41,669 bases of DNA from Rhodospirillales bacterium (GTDB taxonomy: Bacteria > Pseudomonadota > Alphaproteobacteria > Rhodospirillales_A > JACZKS01), in the NCBI GenBank assembly GCA_018648445.1, contig JABGRG010000026.1, forward strand, positions 1 through 41,669, in the 5' to 3' direction. The position numbers were made by a program, and so were the translations under genes. Of the stretch, positions 1 through 11,524 are shown piece by piece; the stretch's first letter is position 1; each line of letters begins with the position of its first letter. A model generated the notes under the pieces. It was given only the letters and a program-made list of their open reading frames with translations, searched no databases and had not been told where the DNA came from.

Positions 1-1
1 C

Positions 2-2812
2 TATAGCAATCTCAGCGGCCATATCCGACGCGCCGAAGCAACGCTGTTTCATATGCGCTGGAATGCCGCGCAGGAAGCCCTTGAACGAGGCCGCCAACAC
101 CGCCGGGAAGCCGAGGCAACCGTTGTGCGCCTGACGGCGGCGTCAGCCGAAGCTGCCCGGCTGCAGGCGGAATTCGCCGCAGTATTACCGCCCCTGCGTC
201 AGACCGAGGCCGAGGCGGCGGCCGAGTTGCAACGGGTCACCATTGCGCGTGAAGGACTGGACGCCGAGGAAAAGCGGGTCACCGAGGCACAGGCCGAGTG
301 CCGTGCCCGCCTGGCCCAAATCGCCTCGGATATCGAACGCGAGGGTTCGCTGGCCGCCGATGCCGAAGCGGCGGTCCGGGGGCTGGAAACCGAAGCCGCC
401 GAAATAGAAAAGGCCCGCGCCGACGAGGACGTCGCCGGAAAGGACGCCGAAGTCAATCTTCAGGCGATCCGCCAGATCGTTGTCGAACTTGAATCCCGAC
501 ATACGGAATTGACCGACAGGATCGCCGCCGACGAAGCGCGGAAAAACGCCCTTGCCCGCCGGGTGGATGAACAAAATCAGCGCCGTCAAATGCTGGCCCA
601 GCGCGGCGACGAAAACACGTCGCAGCGTTCAGCGATTGAAGCGGGCGCCATTGATCCTGGCGAAATGGACGCCACGGAACGTGCGCTGACCGACGCCAGA
701 CAGGCCGCCGAAAAGGGGCGTGAGGCCGCCGAAGCCGCCGGCAATCAGCGGGCCGAGGCGGACGCCGCCGTACGTGAGGCCGTCTCAACCCTACATGAAA
801 CCCAATCAGCATTCGGGCGGCTTGAGGCCGAGGCCAAAGCCCTGGCCGATGTGCTCGAAGCCGGGCAATCCGAAAGCTGGCCGCCGCTGATCGACTCGGT
901 AACGGTCGAACACGGTTTCGAGGTGGCGCTGGGCGCGGCGCTGGGCGAGGATCTTTCGGCCCCTGCCGACGAACCCGCGCCCGTTCATTGGCATACTCTG
1001 GACGCCCTGAGCCAATCGCAATCTTTGCCCGGCGGCTGCCAGCCCTTGAGCAATTTCGTGCAGGGTCCCGCCGCGTTGACCCGCAGGCTTTCGCAGATCG
1101 GCGTCGTCGCCGACGAGAGTTCGGGCGCGGAATTGCGCACTGCGCTGAAACCGGGTCAGCGGTTGGTCAGCCGCGACGGTGCTTTGTGGCGATGGGATGG
1201 ATTTACGGTTTCGGCAGGCGCGCCAACTGCCGCCGCCGCGCGGCTGGAACAGCGCAACCGCCTGGCTGAAGTTCGGGCGCAATTAAGCGACGCCGAAGCG
1301 GTCGTATCCGTTACCGCAACCAAGGTGGAGGAAGCTGAAATCCAGGCCGCCGCCGCCGCAGAAGCCGAAGCCACGGCCCGGCGCGACGCCCTGACGGCCG
1401 ACGCGGCGAATACGCAGGCTGGCGATGCCTTGTCGCAACTCAAAGAGAGGGCCTCGCAAATCGATTCGCGATTGGCGGGCCTGACGGAAGCGGCCGAACG
1501 GATCGCAGCAGATCTGGCCGAGGCCGAAGCCACTGCCAAGGAAGCCACCGAATCACTGGCGTCCCTGCCCGACCCCACCCAGGCCCGCGACGAAATTTCG
1601 GCGCTTCGAACCGAACTGGCCGAAAGGCGCGCCGAGCAGGTAGAAAAACAAAGCGCCCATGATTCTCTGGCGCGGCTGGCCCGCGACCGTCGCAACAGGC
1701 AAGACGCGATAACCCGCGAACTAACGTCATGGCGCGAACGGGGCAAGGGTGCCAGCTACCGTCTGGAACAACTGGCGGAACGCAAGCAAACCATCGAATT
1801 GGATGCAGAAAATCTGGCTGTCCGCCCGGCTGAAATCGCCGAAAAACGACAAGCGCTTTTGAGCCTGATCGAAGGGGCCGAGCGAAACCGGAACACGGCG
1901 GCGGACCATTTGGCTCAGGCTGAATCCCGTCTGGCCGAAGCCGATCAGGTTCTGCGGCAGGCAGAAACCGCCCTGTCGGCGGCGCGCGAAGACAGGGTTC
2001 GGGCGGAAGGCGCGGTCGAGCAGGCCGAGCAGGCCACGCAAAGTCTGCGGGAACGCATTGTCGAACACCTGGACTGTCGGCCCGAGGATCTCGCGCAGGT
2101 GGCCGAACTTAAAGAAGGGACGGACCTTCCCGACCTGGACGCAATCGAAAAACGGGTCGAGCGGCTGCAACGCGAGCGCGACACAATGGGGCCGGTGAAC
2201 CTGCGGGCCGAACACGAAGCCACCGAACTGAACGAACAAATCGAATCGCTCGAGATCGAGAAGGGTGACCTGATCAAGGCCATCGAAAAACTGCGGCGGG
2301 GAATTTCCGAATTGAACCGCGAAGGGCGGCAACGGCTAGTGGCCTCGTTCGAGGAAGTCGACGGGCACTTCCGCGCCTTGTTCGTGCGCCTGTTCGGTGG
2401 TGGCCGCGCCCATCTGGCACTTACCGAGTCGGACGATCCCCTTGAAGCCGGTTTGGAAATCATGGCCAGCCCGCCCGGAAAGCGGCTGCAAATTCTATCC
2501 CTGCTTTCGGGCGGCGAGCAGGCGCTGACCGCACTGGCGCTCATGTTCGCAGTGTTCCTGACTAATCCGGCGCCGATTTGCGTGCTGGACGAAGTCGATG
2601 CGCCGTTGGATGACGCCAACGTCGATCGCTTCTGCACTCTGGTCGAGGAAATGGCGCGCACGGGAAAGACCAACTTCCTGGTCATCACCCATCACCGCAT
2701 GACCATGGCCAGAATGGATCGGCTGTTCGGCGTCACCATGTCCGAACGCGGCATTTCACAGCTTGTTTCGGTCGATCTGCAACGGGCCGTGGAGCTTCGT
2801 GAATCGGCCTGA
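2..2812 (+). CDS. smc: Chromosome segregation protein SMC, C-terminal part (5' truncated by window)
   Basis: SMC is the ATPase of the bacterial condensin that compacts and segregates the chromosome. The reading frame is open from base 2, before the first ATG at 53, and the residues there (RRAEATLFHMRW) read as normal SMC coiled coil, so the true start lies outside the window. About 936 residues are visible: a long Ala/Glu/Arg-rich coiled coil, a hinge-like globular stretch at roughly visible residues 280-400, a second coiled coil, then the C-terminal ABC half with signature LSGGEQALTALAL and Walker B region CVLDEVDAPLDDANV, ending with the H-loop region (VITHH). The Walker A half must be upstream. 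It ends 126 bp before the atpI start, on the same strand, with no clear terminator between. Identification is secure. Confidence 0.95.
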   Translation, partial: YSNLSGHIRRAEATLFHMRWNAAQEALERGRQHRREAEATVVRLTAASAEAARLQAEFAAVLPPLRQTEAEAAAELQRVTIAREGLDAEEKRVTEAQAECRARLAQIASDIEREGSLAADAEAAVRGLETEAAEIEKARADEDVAGKDAEVNLQAIRQIVVELESRHTELTDRIAADEARKNALARRVDEQNQRRQMLAQRGDENTSQRSAIEAGAIDPGEMDATERALTDARQAAEKGREAAEAAGNQRAEADAAVREAVSTLHETQSAFGRLEAEAKALADVLEAGQSESWPPLIDSVTVEHGFEVALGAALGEDLSAPADEPAPVHWHTLDALSQSQSLPGGCQPLSNFVQGPAALTRRLSQIGVVADESSGAELRTALKPGQRLVSRDGALWRWDGFTVSAGAPTAAAARLEQRNRLAEVRAQLSDAEAVVSVTATKVEEAEIQAAAAAEAEATARRDALTADAANTQAGDALSQLKERASQIDSRLAGLTEAAERIAADLAEAEATAKEATESLASLPDPTQARDEISALRTELAERRAEQVEKQSAHDSLARLARDRRNRQDAITRELTSWRERGKGASYRLEQLAERKQTIELDAENLAVRPAEIAEKRQALLSLIEGAERNRNTAADHLAQAESRLAEADQVLRQAETALSAAREDRVRAEGAVEQAEQATQSLRERIVEHLDCRPEDLAQVAELKEGTDLPDLDAIEKRVERLQRERDTMGPVNLRAEHEATELNEQIESLEIEKGDLIKAIEKLRRGISELNREGRQRLVASFEEVDGHFRALFVRLFGGGRAHLALTESDDPLEAGLEIMASPPGKRLQILSLLSGGEQALTALALMFAVFLTNPAPICVLDEVDAPLDDANVDRFCTLVEEMARTGKTNFLVITHHRMTMARMDRLFGVTMSERGISQLVSVDLQRAVELRESA

Positions 2813-2875
2813 GCCCAAGCTAAGTAATCTCCGTTTTTTTCAATGTATTCAAAGAGTTGATGCTTCCTTTCATCC

Positions 2876-2904
2876 TTGACAGGCAAGAGGCGTCGCTTTA
2901 ACGT
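2876..2904 (+). promoter_or_regulatory. Candidate sigma-70 promoter of the F0 ATP synthase operon
   Basis: A perfect TTGACA -35 (2876-2881), preceded by C as is common in alphaproteobacteria, is followed after 17 bp by TAACGT (2899-2904), a weak -10 with three consensus matches. It lies in the smc-atpI gap, 35 bp upstream of the atpI start. The same TTG could in principle start translation, but its position in the -35 box and the better start at 2939 argue against that. This is inferred from motif and position only. Confidence 0.45.
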
Positions 2905-2938
2905 CCGCCATAAGAAGTGTCTGGCAAGTGGAGACCCG

Positions 2939-3283
2939 ATGAGCGACGAAGAATCCCGCAGATCGCTGGATGATTTGGACTCCCGGATCAAACGCGCCAG
3001 GGAACAAGGAGAAGCGACGGAAAGCGGCAACGGTGCGATCCTGCGAACGCAGTCAGGCGGTTTCGGCATGGCGTTTCGCATCGGAGTCGAACTGGTGGCG
3101 GCCTTGGGGGTCGGCGTCGGGGTTGGCCTTCTTCTTGACAGATGGCTTGACACCGCGCCATGGTTTCTGGTGGTGTTCTTCTTTCTCGGCGCTGCCGCCG
3201 GGGTGTTAAATGTTTACCGTGCAGCCATAGGGATGGGCCTTGCTGCGGGGTATCGGGAAGCGGAAAAATCGGCTAAGAAGTGA
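2939..3283 (+). CDS. atpI: ATP synthase protein I (AtpI)
   Basis: This is a small membrane protein encoded at the head of F0 operons; in other bacteria it assists c-ring assembly and possibly Mg2+ uptake. From the ATG at 2939 it has 114 residues: a charged, polar N-terminus (MSDEESRRSLDDLDSRIKRA), then two hydrophobic helices (about residues 42-65 and 72-95, separated by DRWLDTAP) and a basic C-terminus. The N-terminal LDSRI and the two-helix plan fit the alphaproteobacterial AtpI family. The start at 2939 has GGAG a few bases upstream; an in-frame TTG at 2876 would add 21 residues of non-conserved basic sequence and falls in the promoter. It is followed by atpB after 39 bp in the same direction. 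Confidence 0.88.
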   Translation: MSDEESRRSLDDLDSRIKRAREQGEATESGNGAILRTQSGGFGMAFRIGVELVAALGVGVGVGLLLDRWLDTAPWFLVVFFFLGAAAGVLNVYRAAIGMGLAAGYREAEKSAKK

Positions 3284-3322
3284 CGAACGGCAGGGGCAGG
3301 AAACGGCAAAGGCGGGAAACAG

Positions 3323-4048
3323 TTGGCCAACCCACTCCATCAGTTTGAAATCACCACCGTCGCACCGATTGAAATCGGCGGGGTTAACGCGTCGCTGACC
3401 AACTCCGGCGTGTTCATGATTTTGACCGTGATCGCGGTTACCGTGTTCCTGGTCTTCGGCATGCGGGGCAGATCAATCGTCCCGGGGCGCTGGCAGTCCA
3501 TGGCGGAACTCAGTTACGAGTTCATTGCCGGAATGGTGCGTGACAATGTAGGCAGCGAAGGGCGCAGCTATTTCCCCTTCGTGTTTTCGCTTTTCATGTT
3601 CATCCTTTTCGGCAATCTGATTGGCCTGATCCCCTACAGTTTCACCTTTACCAGCCATATCATCGTGACCTTTGCCATGGCCGCGTTTGTCTTCGTGGGC
3701 GTGACGATTATCGGCATCGTTCGTCACGGGTTTCATTTTTTCACGTTTTTCATGCCCAAGGGCGTGCCGATGATTATGGCACCCATACTGATTCCCATTG
3801 AAGTCCTGTCCTATCTTTCGCGCCCGGTGAGCCTTTCGATCCGGCTGTTCGCGAACATGATGGCCGGGCATACGATGATGAAAGTGTTCGCCGGATTTGT
3901 CATTCCGTTGGGAATTATCGGTGGTTGGGCTCCGCTTACCGTCGATGTGGCTTTGAGTGGTTTTGAATTTTTGGTGGCGTTTTTGCAGGCCTATGTGTTC
4001 ACGATTCTCACATGCCTGTATCTCAACGATGCCATTCATCTGCATTAA
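3323..4048 (+). CDS. atpB: F0F1 ATP synthase subunit a, TTG start
   Basis: Subunit a forms the two proton half-channels beside the c-ring in the cytoplasmic membrane. It has 241 residues, the normal length, and is highly hydrophobic. The helix carrying the essential stator arginine is plain: LSIRLFANMMAGH, with Arg174. A late helix with LSGFEFLVAFLQAYVF completes the channel. The N-terminus MANPLHQFEI is typical of alphaproteobacterial subunit a, and its first codon here is TTG at 3323, preceded by a GGCGGGA Shine-Dalgarno-like stretch; the next in-frame Met would remove conserved sequence. It is the second gene of the operon, 33 bp before atpE. A long antisense open frame over it has no credible product. 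Confidence 0.96.
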   Translation: MANPLHQFEITTVAPIEIGGVNASLTNSGVFMILTVIAVTVFLVFGMRGRSIVPGRWQSMAELSYEFIAGMVRDNVGSEGRSYFPFVFSLFMFILFGNLIGLIPYSFTFTSHIIVTFAMAAFVFVGVTIIGIVRHGFHFFTFFMPKGVPMIMAPILIPIEVLSYLSRPVSLSIRLFANMMAGHTMMKVFAGFVIPLGIIGGWAPLTVDVALSGFEFLVAFLQAYVFTILTCLYLNDAIHLH

Positions 4049-4081
4049 TTGTTTTTTCTGAGCAAATGAGGAAATAGGATC

Positions 4082-4306
4082 ATGGAACTTGCTGCCGCGA
4101 AAATGATTGGGGCTGGCCTCGCCGTTATTGGTTTGGGTGGCGTGGGTGCCGGTATCGGCAATATCTTCTCGTCGCTGATCGGCTCCATCGCGCGCAACCC
4201 GGCCGCCCGTTCGCAGGTGTTCGGTCTGGCTATGCTGGGCTTCGCGCTGGTCGAGGCGGTCGCGCTGTACGCGCTTCTCATCTCGTTCCTGATCCTGTTC
4301 ACCTGA
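4082..4306 (+). CDS. atpE: F0F1 ATP synthase subunit c
   Basis: This is the proteolipid that oligomerises into the rotating c-ring. It has 74 residues in a helical hairpin: helix 1 with the glycine repeat [10 protein letters not shown] (about 18-27), the polar loop ARNP (37-40), and helix 2 with the ion-binding carboxylate Glu58 in [12 protein letters not shown]. No extra Na+-ligand pattern (Gln in helix 1 or Ser/Thr next to Glu) is obvious, so proton coupling is the simplest reading. AGGAAATAGG lies just upstream of the ATG. A stem-loop directly follows the stop and separates it from the b' gene, which fits the need for many more c subunits than stator subunits. Confidence 0.97.
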   Translation: MELAAAKMIGAGLAVIGLGGVGAGIGNIFSSLIGSIARNPAARSQVFGLAMLGFALVEAVALYALLISFLILFT

Positions 4307-4358
4307 AGACACCGCCGGGCGGCCTGATCGCTTGGGCCGGGCAAACGGCGTGTCTTTT
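4306..4358 (+). promoter_or_regulatory. Intercistronic stem-loop between atpE and atpF'
   Basis: AAGACAC (4306-4312) pairs with GTGTCTT (4350-4356), the stem continues through GCC/GGC, and inner GGCC/GGCC pairing is possible. The stem is followed by TTTT and overlaps the last base of the atpE stop. It could act as a 3' stabiliser of the atpE message or as a leaky attenuator that lowers the downstream stator genes. The structure is seen in sequence; the role is inferred. Confidence 0.5.
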
Positions 4359-4372
4359 CGCAGGAGCGTGAA

Positions 4373-4942
4373 ATGCGCAAATCGACCTGGGGATTGTCGG
4401 TCCTCACCATAGCTGTATCGGGGATTGGGGCACCTGCCTTCGCGGCGGGGCTGCCGCAGCTTGATGCGACCAAGTTCGCCCCCCAGCTTGTGTGGCTGGT
4501 GATCACGTTTGCCGTGCTTTACGTGCTGATGTCCAAGGTTGCACTGCCGAAAATCGGCGCGGTCCTTGCCGCCCGCAAGGACCGTATCGAAGGCAATTTG
4601 GAACGCGCACAGGCCTTGAAGGCCGATGCCGAAGCAACGGCGCAAGCCTACGAACAGGCCATTGCCGAAGCCCGCCAGAACGCTCAGGGGATTGTCACCG
4701 ACGCCCGCAACGCCATGAGCGCCGACGCAGCCTCTCGCCACGACCAGCTAAACGAACGCCTGAGCGCCGATGTCGCCGCCGCCGAAAGGCGCATCAACGA
4801 AGCGACGCAGCAGGCGATAGCCGGTGTGCGCGATCTGGCCCTTGACGTGGCGGCCACCGCCACCGAGCGCCTGACGGGCGACGCCCCGGACGGAAAGGCG
4901 GTCAGCGCCGCCGTGGATGCCGTACTGAAGGAGCGCGACTGA
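4373..4942 (+). CDS. atpG: F0F1 ATP synthase subunit b' (AtpF'/AtpG)
   Basis: This is the second, diverged b-type stator subunit found in alphaproteobacteria and photosynthetic bacteria, pairing with b to form the peripheral stalk. It has 189 residues: an N-terminal hydrophobic stretch ending in APAFAAG (about 8-26) that resembles a signal peptide, then LPQLDATKFAPQLVWL leading into the membrane helix (about 36-54), then a long Ala/Glu/Arg coiled-coil stalk. The motif QLDATKFAPQLVWL and the position right before atpF distinguish it from the b subunit. AGGAG lies upstream of the ATG. One base separates its stop from the atpF start, so the two stator subunits are probably translationally coupled. 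Confidence 0.93.
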   Translation: MRKSTWGLSVLTIAVSGIGAPAFAAGLPQLDATKFAPQLVWLVITFAVLYVLMSKVALPKIGAVLAARKDRIEGNLERAQALKADAEATAQAYEQAIAEARQNAQGIVTDARNAMSADAASRHDQLNERLSADVAAAERRINEATQQAIAGVRDLALDVAATATERLTGDAPDGKAVSAAVDAVLKERD

Positions 4943-4943
4943 C

Positions 4944-9210
<4,267 letters not shown>

Positions 9211-9220
9211 ACTGGCGCCT

Positions 9221-9366
9221 ATACCAAGGACCATGGAGAATGACCCATAGAGATCGCGGACACGCCCCGTCGGTTATGAGCCAAGTCGCTGGCGATGCGG
9301 GCCACGCTCCTAACCGAAAGGGCGGGAAGGCCGTCTCTAGGGGTCATTATCCATGGTCCTTGGTAT
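9221..9366. repeat. 146-bp near-palindromic intergenic element between bamD and recN
   Basis: The outer 33 bases (9221-9253) match the reverse complement of 9334-9366 at 31 of 33 positions, starting ATACCAAGGACCATGG. Further in, CGCCCCGTCGGTTATGAGC on the left aligns with the right arm at 16 of 19. The whole spacer can therefore fold into one long imperfect hairpin. It begins at the bamD stop and ends 11 bases before the recN ATG. TA dinucleotides flank CCAAGG...CCTTGG, as for TA-targeting MITE-like elements. It encodes nothing. Origin as a mobile palindrome is an inference. Confidence 0.75.
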
Positions 9367-10226
9367 CACCAAATTTTATACCAGGGTTCTTCCTTGGTCT
9401 CGATCTTTTGCGCCTTCGGCGGCTCGGCCGAATCACCGTCCCAAACCTGATACCAGGGCTTGTCCTCGGGTCGAATGCGCTTTCCCTCCACCAGTTGATA
9501 GGCGTCTATGTACCATTCGCTGCCCGGGAAATTATGGCCGAGGACGGCTGCGGTTCGCTTCGCCTCGTCGGTCAGGCCAAGAGCGAGATAGGCCTCGACG
9601 ATGCGGTGCAGAGCCTCTGGAGAGTGGGTGGTCGTCTCATACTGGTCGACGACAGCGTGAAATCGGTTGATCGCCGCCAGATAATGCCCTTGGCGCAGAT
9701 AATACCGACCGATCTCCATGGTCTTCCCGGCCAAGTGATCATAGGTCAGATCCAACTTGACGCGGGCATCCTTGGCGAACTTGCTCTCGGGAAAACGAGC
9801 GATAAGCGTTTCAAAAGTCTTTAGGGCCAGCTCCGTCATCTTCTGATCGCGCTTAACGTCCGAAATTTGCTCGTAGTAGCAAAGTCCCTTCAAATAATGC
9901 GCATAGGGTGCGTCGCGATTGGACGGATGAAGCTGGATAAACCGGTCCAGGGCGACAATGGCCTCGTCGTACTTGCCGTTCTGATAATGAGCAAAGGCCG
10001 CCATTAACTGGGCCTTGGTCGCCCACTTCGAATACGGGTGCTGGCGCTCCACCTCGTCGAAACCCTGCGCGGCCGAAAAAAATAAACCTTCCTCCAACGA
10101 GTCCATTGCATCGTTGTAGAGGTCTTCCACCGGCCGTTCGACGTATTCGGGTTCATCGTCGCTCGAACAGGCAACAAGCACGGTACATAAAGCCAAAACA
10201 ACTGATCGCAGCAAAAATCGGTTCAT
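9366..10226 (-). CDS. bamD: Outer membrane assembly lipoprotein BamD
   Basis: BamD is the essential lipoprotein of the BAM complex that folds beta-barrel proteins into the outer membrane. From the ATG at 10226 it has 286 residues: a lipoprotein signal peptide ending LVAC with the lipidated Cys20 followed by Ser-Ser (outer-membrane sorting), then TPR repeats (FFSAAQGFDEVERQHPYSKW, YDEAIVALDRFIQLHPSN, LKTFETLIARFPESKFAKDA, YLAAINRFHAVVDQY). The C-terminal tail carries a repeated motif, DKPWYQVW and EEPWYKIW. A TATAGT -10-like hexamer lies upstream at 10290-10295, after the lpxC terminator, so bamD-recN-ligA may have its own promoter. In-frame sequence before the chosen ATG is not family-like. 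Confidence 0.94.
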   Translation of the reverse strand: MNRFLLRSVVLALCTVLVACSSDDEPEYVERPVEDLYNDAMDSLEEGLFFSAAQGFDEVERQHPYSKWATKAQLMAAFAHYQNGKYDEAIVALDRFIQLHPSNRDAPYAHYLKGLCYYEQISDVKRDQKMTELALKTFETLIARFPESKFAKDARVKLDLTYDHLAGKTMEIGRYYLRQGHYLAAINRFHAVVDQYETTTHSPEALHRIVEAYLALGLTDEAKRTAAVLGHNFPGSEWYIDAYQLVEGKRIRPEDKPWYQVWDGDSAEPPKAQKIETKEEPWYKIW

Positions 10227-10307
10227 GTTTTCAAGTCGTCGTCCGGAACATTCCACGAAGGGGCTGCTTCGCCCCCCGATATGTCGCGGACTATATCATG
10301 TCCTGCC

Positions 10308-10346
10308 AAAAAAAAAGTCCCTCGCTTTACCCGAGGGACGTTTTTT
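10308..10346 (-). terminator. Rho-independent terminator after lpxC
   Basis: GTCCCTCG (10317-10324) pairs perfectly with CGAGGGAC (10332-10339) around a 7-base loop. On the minus strand the stem is followed by nine Ts (10316-10308). On the plus strand it is followed by six Ts, so it could act in both directions. It separates lpxC from bamD. Confidence 0.85.
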
Positions 10347-10370
10347 AGCTCTTGATTGAGAATGGCCCGA

Positions 10371-11357
10371 TCAGGCACTCGCGGCCAGATCGACAGCCTC
10401 GCCCTCGGTCAGGCCCGAAACAGCCTCGTCCTCAAGCTCGTCCGTAACCACGTCCTCGCACCAATTTTCCGGATCGGCGAACAGGGCCTCGAGAAGACGG
10501 TTGGTCAACGCATGGCCCGAACACCGCCCCTCGTAATGTCCGATAATCGGCGCGCCAGCCATAAACAGGTCGCCCAGCGCATCCAATGCTTTATGGCGGA
10601 CAAATTCGTCATCGTAACGCAGACCGTCTTCGTTCAGGATTTTGTCGCCACTGACCACGACCGCGTTATCGAGCGAACCGCCAAGGGCGAAACCGTTTGC
10701 CCAAAGCTGCTCGACCTCATGAAGGAAACCAAACGTACGCGCGCGCGACAGTTCCTTCTTGAACGTGCCATTGACGAGGCCCAGCGAAATGGCCTGCCGA
10801 CCAACAAGAGCGCTATCGAACTTGATTTCAAAACCGACCGTGGATCCCTTCCCGGGATAAAGCGCCGCACATGCCCCGCCTTCCTCGACGACGACGGGCT
10901 TCAAAATCCGGATACCGCGGCGCGGAACGCCCTGATCCAGAACTCCGGCGCATTCGATCAGAAATACGAACGGTTCAGCGCTGCCGTCCATAACCGGTAT
11001 TTCAGGGCCGTTAATCTCGATCTCGGCGTTGTCGATGCGGCTGCCGGCCAACGCCGCCATAAGATGTTCGACGGTGCCGATGGTGATCCCGTCGGAATTC
11101 CCAAGAACCGTGCACAGTCTGGTATCAACAACATTTTTCCAGTGGGCGCGTATCACTGCGCCTTTTCCACCGATGTCGGTGCGCCGGAAGGTAATGCCTG
11201 CATCAACTTCCGCAGGCTTGAGAACCATGGAAACCTTCGCGCCCGAGTGCAACCCGACGCCGGTGCAACAAATGGAACTTTTGAGTGTTTTCTGCGTATC
11301 GATCTTTACTTCGTTCAACTGATCGATCGGCTGCCGCCTGATTTCGGGAAATCCCAT
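10371..11357 (-). CDS. lpxC: UDP-3-O-acyl-N-acetylglucosamine deacetylase LpxC
   Basis: LpxC is the zinc enzyme for the committed step of lipid A synthesis. Family hallmarks are [18 protein letters not shown] at the start of the fold, [11 protein letters not shown] with a zinc-ligand histidine, [12 protein letters not shown], the second zinc site HKALDALGD, and the catalytic-histidine loop [10 protein letters not shown]. With the ATG at 11357 (AAGGG upstream) it has 328 residues, slightly longer than the E. coli enzyme because of about 20 extra N-terminal residues; a GTG at 11390 would add 11 more. The start is not certain. It follows ftsZ, as in many alphaproteobacteria, and is bounded by hairpins on both sides, so it may be transcribed on its own. 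Confidence 0.95.
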   Translation of the reverse strand: MGFPEIRRQPIDQLNEVKIDTQKTLKSSICCTGVGLHSGAKVSMVLKPAEVDAGITFRRTDIGGKGAVIRAHWKNVVDTRLCTVLGNSDGITIGTVEHLMAALAGSRIDNAEIEINGPEIPVMDGSAEPFVFLIECAGVLDQGVPRRGIRILKPVVVEEGGACAALYPGKGSTVGFEIKFDSALVGRQAISLGLVNGTFKKELSRARTFGFLHEVEQLWANGFALGGSLDNAVVVSGDKILNEDGLRYDDEFVRHKALDALGDLFMAGAPIIGHYEGRCSGHALTNRLLEALFADPENWCEDVVTDELEDEAVSGLTEGEAVDLAASA

Positions 11358-11436
11358 CTGCCCTTTTCTTTTCTGGCTCGTGTCTTTCACAGTTTCGAAG
11401 CAGTGGCGTATTTTTACTAAACCCCAACAAAATGAA

Positions 11437-11474
11437 TGCTTCGAGGGTTTTTTCTAACAGGCTCCCTCGAAGCA
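11437..11474 (-). terminator. Hairpin terminator between ftsZ and lpxC
   Basis: TGCTTCGAGGG (11437-11447) pairs perfectly over 11 bp with CCCTCGAAGCA (11464-11474) around a 16-base loop. On the minus strand it is followed by TTCATTTTGTT, a moderate T tract. A second smaller dyad, CCAATTG/CAATTGG (11494-11500 and 11512-11518), sits between it and the ftsZ stop. It probably ends or attenuates the dcw transcript. Confidence 0.6.
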
Positions 11475-11524
11475 CTCAAATCAATCATTGTTTCCAATTG
11501 TTTCGTGGACTCAATTGGTTAGCA

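Noticed and set aside
3473..4741. 422-codon open frame on the minus strand opposite atpB, atpE and atpG
   Set aside because: It is antisense to three certain genes, has His/Arg/Gln-rich composition and no family motif. It is a shadow caused by GC-rich codon use.
10356..11420. 354-codon open frame on the plus strand opposite lpxC
   Set aside because: It covers the whole of lpxC antisense, crosses a terminator and shows no domain.
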